Shown: positions 54,242 through 60,915 of the stretch, piece by piece | Numbering within the stretch: the stretch's first letter is position 1 | How the letters are laid out: every line of letters begins with the position of its first letter | Source of the DNA: Candidatus Poribacteria bacterium | Lineage (GTDB): Bacteria; Poribacteria; WGA-4E; WGA-3G | Reading direction: 5' to 3' | NCBI GenBank assembly: GCA_958295815.1 | Contig: OY282374.1 | Coordinates: 4,740,682-4,804,681, forward strand | DNA: 64,000 bases | Notes under the pieces: generated by a model | Told to the model about the DNA's origin: nothing | Seen by the model: only the letters and a program-made list of their open reading frames with translations | Database searches by the model: none | Translations under genes and position numbers: made by a program

Positions 54242-55582
54242 ATGGAAAATACAAAAGTTCAAGCTGTCTCTTGGAATATCACCCGACTCTGTAATCTAAA
54301 GTGTACGCACTGCTACCTTCCCGCTGGATTCGTAGACACAAACGAGTTAGCGAACGGCAACCTGAACCTGTCCGATATTCAACACGCACATGGTCATTCA
54401 AGGGACGCCGAGCTCAGCCAATCCCAATGCTTCCGCGTCATCGATGAAATCGCCGAAATCAATCCGCACATCCTCCTCATACTCACCGGTGGTGAACCGT
54501 TATTACGCCCGGATATCTTGGAGATATCGAAGTATGCCTCCGATACCGGGTTTCTTGTTGTCATGGGCACAAACGGCGTCTTGCTGAACGACGAAGTGGT
54601 CGAGAAGATGCAACGGCACGGTGTCACCGGTGCAGGTGTCAGCTTAGATTCTATCCAACCTACAAATCACGACAAGTTTCGGGGCATGGAAGGCGCATGG
54701 AAAGCGACGATGAACGGCATTGAAGCACTCAAACGCGCCCAACTCGATTTCCTCGTTCAAACCTCCGTGACACAGTGGAATTACGACGAGATCCCAAAGA
54801 TTGTGGAGTTTTCGTATCAACTCGGCGCGAAGGTGCTAAACCTCTACTTCCTTGTCCGAACTGGCAGGGGCAAAACGGTGATGGACATCACGCCCACGCA
54901 ATATGAAAAGATGCTTGAGACAATCTTTGAGTTGCAGGCAGCTTATGCTGGGAAAATGCTTATCGCGGCGAAATGCGCCCCACATTATAAACGCGTTATC
55001 TATGAACAGCAGTCCGACTCAGCGTTCCTCCAAGGCTACCCCAGCGGCACGTGTCCGTGTGGGATTTACTACTGTCGTATCACCCCCGAAGGTGAACTGA
55101 CCCCGTGTCCTTATCTACCGGTTAGCGTTGGTAACCTCAAAGAGGAGAGTTTTGTCGAGCTTTGGAACGAATCGAAGACTTTCCAAGACTTGCGGAATCG
55201 GGATCTGCTTGAAGGTAAATGCGGCGCGTGTGAGTTCAGACAGGTATGTGGCGGTTGCAGGGCGCGTGCCTATGCTACCACCGGAAACTATCTTGCTGAA
55301 GATGCTTCGTGCGAATATGAACCCGGTCAACACAACGTCCCACCTGTTGAAATAGAAAAAAAGATTGCTTTTGCAACGGAAACCGATTATGATTTGCAGT
55401 GGACACCAGCAGCAGAAGAACGGTTGAAACGTGTGCCGTCATTTGCGCGTGGTATGGTCACTAAGAGTGTTGAGAAATACGCACGCGAACACGGCCATCG
55501 CGAGGTTACGCCAGAGTTGATGAAGGCTGTTAAGAAACGATTTGATAAAACTGGCATCCCATCCTTCAGACCACGTCGTTAG
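54242..55582 (+). CDS. Radical SAM/SPASM protein with C-terminal PCP_red-like domain
   Basis: 446 residues. The radical SAM cluster motif is CNLKCTHC (Cys17, Cys21, Cys24), with LILTGGEPLLRPD the SAM-contact strand. A SPASM region follows: CPCGIYYCRITPEGELTPCPY, KCGACEFRQVCGGCRARAYA and DASCEYEP, enough Cys for two more clusters. CRITPxGxLTPCPY resembles heme-biosynthesis enzymes (NirJ, AhbC/AhbD). The last ~50 residues (RLKRVPSFARGMVTKSVEKY, then AREHGHREVTPELM) match a PCP_red-like domain known at the C-terminus of protochlorophyllide reductase subunits. A tetrapyrrole- or peptide-modifying role is plausible; substrate unknown. Flanked by tandem repeats on both sides. Confidence 0.85.
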   Translation: MENTKVQAVSWNITRLCNLKCTHCYLPAGFVDTNELANGNLNLSDIQHAHGHSRDAELSQSQCFRVIDEIAEINPHILLILTGGEPLLRPDILEISKYASDTGFLVVMGTNGVLLNDEVVEKMQRHGVTGAGVSLDSIQPTNHDKFRGMEGAWKATMNGIEALKRAQLDFLVQTSVTQWNYDEIPKIVEFSYQLGAKVLNLYFLVRTGRGKTVMDITPTQYEKMLETIFELQAAYAGKMLIAAKCAPHYKRVIYEQQSDSAFLQGYPSGTCPCGIYYCRITPEGELTPCPYLPVSVGNLKEESFVELWNESKTFQDLRNRDLLEGKCGACEFRQVCGGCRARAYATTGNYLAEDASCEYEPGQHNVPPVEIEKKIAFATETDYDLQWTPAAEERLKRVPSFARGMVTKSVEKYAREHGHREVTPELMKAVKKRFDKTGIPSFRPRR

Positions 55583-55597
55583 AATTTGATGGTCGAT

Positions 55598-56157
55598 ACG
55601 GCACAGCGGAGTGGATTTACTACTGGAAATGTGTTACGGCACAACGGAGTGTGCCTACTACTGGAAATGTGTTACGGCACAGCGGAGTGTGTCTACTACT
55701 GGAAATGTGTTACGGCACAGCGGAGTGAATCTACTACTGGAAATGTGTTACGGCACAACGGAGTGTGCCTACTACTGGAAATGTGTTACGGCACAGCGGA
55801 GTGTGCCTACTACTGGAAATGTGTTACGGCACAACGGAGTGGATCTACTACTGGAAATGTGTTACGGCACAGCGGAGTGGATCTGCTACTGGAAATATGT
55901 TACGGCACAACGGTGTGGATCTACTACTCGAAATATGTTACGGCACAGCGGAGTGGATCTACTACTCGAAATATGTTACGGCACAGCGGAGTGGATCTAC
56001 TACTGGAAATGTGTTACGGCACAACGGTGTGGATCTACTACTCGAAATATGTTACGGCACAACGGAGTGGATCTACTACTCGAAATATGTTACGGCACAG
56101 CGGAGTGGATCTACTACTCGAAATATGTTACGGCACAACGGAGTGTGCCTACTACTG
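55598..56157 (+). repeat. 38-bp tandem array, 15 copies
   Basis: The word ACGGCAC starts at 55598, 55636, 55674, 55712 and so on in exact 38-nt steps to 56130. Unit core: ACGGCACARCGGWGTG, then GATCTACTACT or GCCTACTACT, then SGAAATRTGTT. Early units favour GTGCCT and GGAAATGTG, later ones GTGGAT and CGAAATATG, so the array has two sub-types arranged by position. It has no spacers, so it is not CRISPR. All three forward frames are open across it. It fills the gap between the radical SAM stop and the first PhyH gene. Confidence 0.9.
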
Positions 56158-56171
56158 TACAGGAAAGTCGC

Positions 56172-56897
56172 ATGCTGACAATAGAACAGATAGCATTTTT
56201 TCAGGAGCATGGATATCTTATTCTTGAAAATCTGATTGCCTCTGAGATAATTGACGAATGGCGGACACAGGTTTGGAAACATTTTGGTTCCAGTTTCGAA
56301 ACGCCGGAGACGTGGCCCGACGACTATGAGATTCCAGGCTTCAGCTTCTCGCCGGTATTTGGACACCTACCTGTGATGCGAGAGATTGTCGATCAACTTG
56401 GGGGCGGGCAATTTTTTACGGGTAGCGGCGGATCACCAATTATCAAATGGCCGAATCCTGAAGAAGAGTGGGCAATGCCCAAGGATGGACACATCGACGC
56501 GTATGGTGCTGTTGCTGGCTGGAGTCCTTTTATGCTGGGGGCAACAACCTACCTTTATGATGCTGAACCCAAGGGTGGTGCTTTCATCTTTTGGCCCCGG
56601 AGCCACCGTTCAACACACAAGTATTTCCTCGAATATCCAGAACAGATTGATGGCAGTTTCTACGACATTAAAGATTGGGGATGGCATGTGCTCTCAGATT
56701 TATCGCCAGAGGGACCCCGTGAGTTTATTGGTGCTGCGGGTGATGTTGTTCTCTGGCACGCGTTTCTTTGTCACACCGGTTCGGAAAATGTGAGAAATGT
56801 TCCCCGTTTTGGTCTCTTTACCCGGTATGCCCATGAAAGACGAGACGAGATTAAATACGAGATTCCGGAAGATCTCTGGAAATATTGGGCAATTTAA
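56172..56897 (+). CDS. PhyH-like Fe(II)/2-oxoglutarate oxygenase, first of a tandem pair
   Basis: 241 residues from ATG 56172. The frame continues upstream through the 38-bp array without a stop, but the family sequence starts here (MLTIEQIAFFQEHGYLILEN). Iron ligands: His107-Asp109 in GHIDAYG and His201 in LCHTGSENVR, with Arg212 (NVPRFG) the likely 2-oxoglutarate contact. Short but complete. About 80 percent identical by eye to the next gene, in the first 60 residues, so the two came from a recent duplication. Substrate unknown. Confidence 0.9.
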   Translation: MLTIEQIAFFQEHGYLILENLIASEIIDEWRTQVWKHFGSSFETPETWPDDYEIPGFSFSPVFGHLPVMREIVDQLGGGQFFTGSGGSPIIKWPNPEEEWAMPKDGHIDAYGAVAGWSPFMLGATTYLYDAEPKGGAFIFWPRSHRSTHKYFLEYPEQIDGSFYDIKDWGWHVLSDLSPEGPREFIGAAGDVVLWHAFLCHTGSENVRNVPRFGLFTRYAHERRDEIKYEIPEDLWKYWAI

Positions 56898-56950
56898 GTA
56901 ATGGTTGTCAGTTATCAGCCATCAACTCTTTACTGATAGAGGAAACCGAG

Positions 56951-57670
56951 ATGCTTACAGCAGAGCAGATAGCATTTTTTCAGGAGCACGGATATCTTAT
57001 CCTTGAAAATTTTATTGATTCGGAGATAATTGACGGATGGAGAGAACAGGTCTGGAAGCACTTTGATTCCAGTTTAGAAACGCCGGAGACATGGCCCGAG
57101 GACTATGTGGTGCAAAACTTCAGTTTTTCGCCGCTGTTAGGGCAACTGCCTGAGATGCAAGAAATTACGAAGCAGCTCGGTGATGGGCAATTTACAGGTG
57201 GCGGCGGTTCACCACTCGTCAAATGGCCGAATCCTGAAGAAGAATGGACAATGCCTGGTAGCGGCCACATTGATGCCTACGGTCCGGGGGGTTGGAGCCC
57301 TTTTATGTTGGGGGCGACAACTTACCTCTATGATGTTGAACCCAGTGGTGGTGCCTTCGTGTTTTGGCCCGGAAGCCACCGTTCAACACACAAATACTTC
57401 CTCCAATATCCAGAGCAGATTGATGGCAGTTTCTACGATATAGAGGATTGGGGATGGCATGTGCTCTCGGACTCATCTCCAGAGGGACCCTGCGAGTTTA
57501 TTGGTGCTGCGGGTGACGTTGTGCTGTGGCATGCATTTCTCTGCCATACTGGGTCAGCGAATGTAAGAGGGATTCCACGTTTTGGGATCTTTGCACGTTA
57601 CTCGCATAAAAAGAAAGAAGAGATTAAATACGAAATTCCAGAGGACCTTTGGAAATATTGGGCAATTTAA
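56951..57670 (+). CDS. PhyH-like Fe(II)/2-oxoglutarate oxygenase, second of a tandem pair
   Basis: 239 residues from ATG 56951 (GAGGAAACCGAG upstream). HID in SGHIDAYG and LCHTGSANVRGIPRFG hold the metal and 2-oxoglutarate residues. It keeps the same C-terminus as its partner (YEIPEDLWKYWAI). The 54-bp gap between the two contains GTCAGTTATCAGCC, a piece of a dispersed repeat. The two copies differ most near residues 50-56 and 106-115, which may alter substrate range (inference). Confidence 0.9.
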   Translation: MLTAEQIAFFQEHGYLILENFIDSEIIDGWREQVWKHFDSSLETPETWPEDYVVQNFSFSPLLGQLPEMQEITKQLGDGQFTGGGGSPLVKWPNPEEEWTMPGSGHIDAYGPGGWSPFMLGATTYLYDVEPSGGAFVFWPGSHRSTHKYFLQYPEQIDGSFYDIEDWGWHVLSDSSPEGPCEFIGAAGDVVLWHAFLCHTGSANVRGIPRFGIFARYSHKKKEEIKYEIPEDLWKYWAI

Positions 57671-57790
57671 ATTTTTTGTCTATTAGACCTTGGTCGGTTT
57701 TGTCCGTTGTCCAAAACCGGTTTTCTCTCAATCAGAAACCTATCGGAGATTCCTAAGTTTAAATCCAACATACTTTCAGGAAGGAGAAAC

Positions 57791-58204
57791 ATGAACGAAA
57801 AAACGAACACACAGGAACGACTCACTGACGTAGAAGAACGCTTGGCACGCGTGGAGAATCTCCTCGTCAGCATCAACGAAAAACTGGAGCAGCGTTCCGA
57901 GATCGGTGAAGTTGATACAGAAAAATCGGAAGCGTTCAAGGATTGGGTGACGAATTACGTCTCAATGCGATTGCAGCAGCTTGTGCCGGAGACGTGCGAC
58001 CACCCTGATGAAGCCGTACTTCAAGACGGTCCCTACCTTGACAACACAACGGTACCTTGTACAGAGGAAGTCGAGCACCGAGTCAAGCGGATACCGATCC
58101 CGTTTGTCCGTGAGATGGTTGTCCAGCGCGTCGCTGAAAACGCACGGGAAGCCGGTGTTGAACGTGTAGATATTGAGTTCTTCGAGCAAGCTGCGACTTT
58201 TTGA
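57791..58204 (+). CDS. Small protein with coiled coil and C-terminal PCP_red-like domain
   Basis: 137 residues from ATG 57791 (AAGGAG 6 nt upstream). Residues ~8-45 form a coiled coil (ERLTDVEERLARVENLLVSI). The last 45 residues (HRVKRIPIPFVREMVVQRVA, then ENAREAGVERVDIEFFEQ) align with the tail of the radical SAM protein encoded 2.2 kb upstream (RLKRVPSFARGMVTKSVEKY). In photosynthetic organisms this domain ends the B subunit of dark protochlorophyllide reductase and related proteins; stand-alone copies have no assigned function that I know of. Two Cys, at about 79 and 101, are not in a cluster pattern. Confidence 0.75.
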   Translation: MNEKTNTQERLTDVEERLARVENLLVSINEKLEQRSEIGEVDTEKSEAFKDWVTNYVSMRLQQLVPETCDHPDEAVLQDGPYLDNTTVPCTEEVEHRVKRIPIPFVREMVVQRVAENAREAGVERVDIEFFEQAATF

Positions 58205-58270
58205 CAATGTAAAGCCACAGAGGAGTTCCCTCTGCCCAACTTTGACTGGAAGGACTTCTTAAAGGCACCG

Positions 58271-58470
58271 CTGTAAGGGTTATGAGTTATGGGTTGTGAG
58301 TTATGGGTTAAAGAGTTCTCGATTTATCCAAGCCATCTTATGATTAATAACCGATAACCAATACCTTGATAGCTGTAAGGGTTATGGGTTGTGAGTTATG
58401 GGTTAAGAAAGTGCTTGATTTACCCACACCATCTTTTGATTGATAACCAATACCGCGACAACCGATAACT
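58271..58470 (+). repeat. Imperfect ~102-bp direct duplication of GGGTTATGGGTT-type sequence
   Basis: CTGTAAGGGTTATG starts at 58271 and again at 58373. Each unit runs through GGGTTGTGAGTTATGGGTTA, a variable middle (CCATCTTATGATTAATAACC / CCATCTTTTGATTGATAACC) and CCAATACC. G-rich first half and AACCGATAACC end could pair. Noncoding. Confidence 0.7.
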
Positions 58471-58475
58471 AAATT

Positions 58476-58856
58476 ATGGACTGGGTTTTTAACACGTTCT
58501 CAGAATATCTGGAAAACGACTTCAAAAAGCGCATTGGGAAACTGAATCCGACCGTCTCGGACCTTTGGCAAGCCTTTCAGGTGCTGTTCCCTGCTACATC
58601 TGCGCAACTGCTTGTGCAGGAACCGGTGGGTAATACAGTGCGGTTTAAAGCACTCGCATTCTATCATGCAGACGAAATGGGTCCGTTGATTGAAACCCCG
58701 ATGGAATATCTCAAGAAAAATTTTGGGGGCGGTAAATTTAAAATCAATTTCTATCACGGTATGCAGTTCATTGCGACTATTAACTTCAAACCAGAAGGCC
58801 CTGAAATTTGGCGCGAGCTACCAGAGTTGGAATGGAATCCTGTTTCCGATGGATGA
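58476..58856 (+). CDS. Hypothetical protein
   Basis: 126 residues, mixed alpha/beta composition, with no signal peptide or membrane helix. MDWVFNTFSEYLENDFKKRI, FPATSAQLLVQEPV, KINFYHGMQFIATINFKPEGP are the most distinctive parts. I do not recognise a family. No ribosome site is evident. Good length and codon texture suggest that it is real; preceded by a repeat and followed by the zinc/HEAT gene. Confidence 0.55.
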   Translation: MDWVFNTFSEYLENDFKKRIGKLNPTVSDLWQAFQVLFPATSAQLLVQEPVGNTVRFKALAFYHADEMGPLIETPMEYLKKNFGGGKFKINFYHGMQFIATINFKPEGPEIWRELPELEWNPVSDG

Positions 58857-58990
58857 CGCTGAAGAAACTCGGCTACTAAACAAAATTTATTCTTTATTGC
58901 ATTCTACAACCACGGTTAGGAACTGGTAAACAGATTAACAACCTATGTTACGTCTACTACGGCGTGTATTACAAGGACATTAACGAAATC

Positions 58991-59428
58991 ATGAGCCAGC
59001 ATCAGGAATTTGGGGATTGCCCATCTTGTGGAAATGCGAACCTACGACAGTTGAACGGAAATTCATGGTTCTGTTTGGACTGTGACTGGGACAACCTTCC
59101 CGTCATCCCGAATGGAAATCATGACGAACTCCTCACTTCTCTCCGTCACGGAGACCTCCATTCGCGGCGGATCGCCGCTCAAGCACTAATCAATATCGGC
59201 GATGCAGATCGACATCTCGCCACATCAACCGATACAAAGATCCTGTTAGAAGCGTTGGACGACGAGGACGCGGATGTGCGTTACTTCGTCGCGGTTGCCC
59301 TCGGCAAATTGGAAGTGAGCCTCAGCCTTGGTAAACTGAAACAACTCGCTCGAGACGATGCCTCCGCGCTTGTGCGAGAAGGGGCTAAAACAGCGGTTGA
59401 GCAGATCGAATCACAGCATCTGGCCTAA
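58991..59428 (+). CDS. Zinc-ribbon / HEAT-repeat protein
   Basis: 145 residues from ATG 58991; a GTG at 58964 is also in frame and neither has a strong ribosome site (AAGGAC is nearest). The N-terminal zinc ribbon is DCPSCGNANLRQLNGNSWFC followed by LDCDW, i.e. CxxC-x14-CxxC. Residues ~45-140 are HEAT repeats: LTSLRHGDLHSRRIAAQALINIG, LEALDDEDADVRYFVAVALGKLE, LARDDASALVREGAKTAVEQI. HEAT repeats with a zinc ribbon suggest a protein-binding role. It is the mirror image of the HEAT/zinc protein at 33936-34484. Confidence 0.78.
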   Translation: MSQHQEFGDCPSCGNANLRQLNGNSWFCLDCDWDNLPVIPNGNHDELLTSLRHGDLHSRRIAAQALINIGDADRHLATSTDTKILLEALDDEDADVRYFVAVALGKLEVSLSLGKLKQLARDDASALVREGAKTAVEQIESQHLA

Positions 59429-59432
59429 TGGC

Positions 59433-59634
59433 TATCAGCACTCAGCTATCGGCTGTCAGTGAAAAGGGTGACGGGTTATGGGTTATGGGTTATAAGTTGT
59501 AAGTTATAAGTTATAAGTTAAGAGTCGGGAAATGTAAATGCGGGGATGGCTTCGGCTTTCATATGGGTAGTGGGTTATAAGTTATAAGTTAAGAGTCGGG
59601 AAATGTAAATGCGGGGATGGCTTCGGCTTTCATA
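59433..59634 (+). repeat. GGGTTATGGGTT-type repeat with exact 61-bp direct duplication
   Basis: A 61-nt stretch (GTTATAAGTTATAAGTTAAG ... CGGGGATGGCTTCGGCTTTC, then ATA) occurs at 59503-59563 and again at 59574-59634, offset 71 nt, with no differences seen. Noncoding, just upstream of the Gfo/Idh gene. Confidence 0.8.
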
Positions 59635-59649
59635 AGGAAAATTAAAAAG

Positions 59650-60711
59650 ATGGAAAAAATTCGACTCGGTTATATCGGATGTGGGTTCATGGCGCAGAAG
59701 GTCCACATCCCAAATTTTGCGAGTATCCCAGACTGTGAACTCATTGGACTCGCGGAAGTACGTACTGAACTCGGGCAAAAAGTCCAAAGTCGTTTCGGTA
59801 TTCCCAAACTTTATCGGGACCACGAAGAACTCGCACAAGACGCAGACATTGAGGCAGTAGCGGTATCCGCTGCCTTCGCCTTACAAGGTGAAATTGCGAA
59901 AGATCTCCTTCTGGCAGGTAAGCATGTCTTTATGGAAAAACCGATGGCTGTCTCAGTCGAGCAAGCAGAGGCCATTGTAGCTGCATCGCAAACGTCTGGC
60001 AAAAAGCTGATGGTCGGCTACATGAAACGATACGACGCTGGTAACGAGATTGCCAAGGCAAAAATTGCGCAATTTCGAGAAACGGGTGAACTGGGTCGTT
60101 TGACATACGCAAGGAATCACGGGTTCGGCGGCGATTGGGTCTGTAATCTTGATACACACATGGATAGCACAACGGAAACCAAGCCAGATGCACCCGTCAA
60201 AACTCCAGAATGGATACCCGAACGGTGGCGCGGCTCGTATATCGGATACCTCCAACAATATACACACAATATCAATCTGATGCGCTGGTTTCTCGATGCT
60301 GGGGATAAGGTTACCGTCAAAGCCGTCGATTTAGATGAGAACGGATATTCCGGCATCGTTATCTTCGATATGGACGGCATCCGTGTGACGTTAGAAACTG
60401 GACACGTTTCTCACTATCGCTGGGATGAGCACAGTCAATTCTATTTTGAAAATGGATGGGTCCATACCTGGGCACCGCCGCTGCTCCTGAAGAACACTCC
60501 TGCAGAGGTCGAAGTCTATCGTGCTGGAGACGAACAGGAGATCACCCGCCCGATTCCCAGACCGAGTTGGACTTGGGCATACCACAGAGAAGCCGAATAC
60601 TTTATAGCGAATGTCCGTAACGATGAACCTTTCCGCTCTTCAGCAGAAGACACACTCACGGATGTCAGGCTTTTTGAGGATATCTATCGTGTTTTTACGG
60701 GGCAGGATTAG
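59650..60711 (+). CDS. Gfo/Idh/MocA-family oxidoreductase
   Basis: 353 residues from ATG 59650 (AAGGAAAATT upstream); the frame is open into the 61-bp repeat. LGYIGCGFMAQKVHIPNFAS binds NAD(P), MEKPMAVSVEQAE is the EKP motif, and QYTHNINLMRWFLDAGD holds the substrate-domain His. Sugar or cyclitol oxidoreductase; substrate unknown. Not closely similar to the enzyme at 51434. Confidence 0.92.
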   Translation: MEKIRLGYIGCGFMAQKVHIPNFASIPDCELIGLAEVRTELGQKVQSRFGIPKLYRDHEELAQDADIEAVAVSAAFALQGEIAKDLLLAGKHVFMEKPMAVSVEQAEAIVAASQTSGKKLMVGYMKRYDAGNEIAKAKIAQFRETGELGRLTYARNHGFGGDWVCNLDTHMDSTTETKPDAPVKTPEWIPERWRGSYIGYLQQYTHNINLMRWFLDAGDKVTVKAVDLDENGYSGIVIFDMDGIRVTLETGHVSHYRWDEHSQFYFENGWVHTWAPPLLLKNTPAEVEVYRAGDEQEITRPIPRPSWTWAYHREAEYFIANVRNDEPFRSSAEDTLTDVRLFEDIYRVFTGQD

Positions 60712-60751
60712 TGGCTATCAGAGGTGGATTGCCTGAACCAGGATTTAATGC

Positions 60752-60882
60752 AAGAATCGGGGTTGAAAACCCCTCCCACGTAGTCAGTAAGAGTCGGGGT
60801 TGAAAACCCCTCCCACGTCAGTAAGAGTCGGGAATTGGAATTCCCTCCCACGTAAGAATCGGGAATCGGAATTCCCTCCTAC
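60752..60882 (+). repeat. Four copies of a hairpin repeat with paired arm changes (family A)
   Basis: Copies at 60752-60780, 60789-60817, 60823-60852 and 60854-60882. The first two have GGGGTT-GAA-AACCCC, the third GGGAATT-GG-AATTCCC, the fourth GGGAAT-CGG-AATTCCC (one base unpaired). All end with CTCCCACG or CTCCTACAG. Both arms change together between copies. Confidence 0.8.
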
Positions 60883-60915
60883 AGAGAGAGACAAGGAATG
60901 TAAAACTAAGACAAA

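Noticed and set aside
55598..56157. CRISPR array
   Set aside because: Units are contiguous 38-bp repeats without unique spacers, and no cas genes are nearby.
55611..56171. 187-residue N-terminal extension of the first PhyH protein
   Set aside because: The open frame is a product of the tandem array; family similarity and the sister gene both start at the ATG equivalent to 56172, and the sister lacks such an extension.
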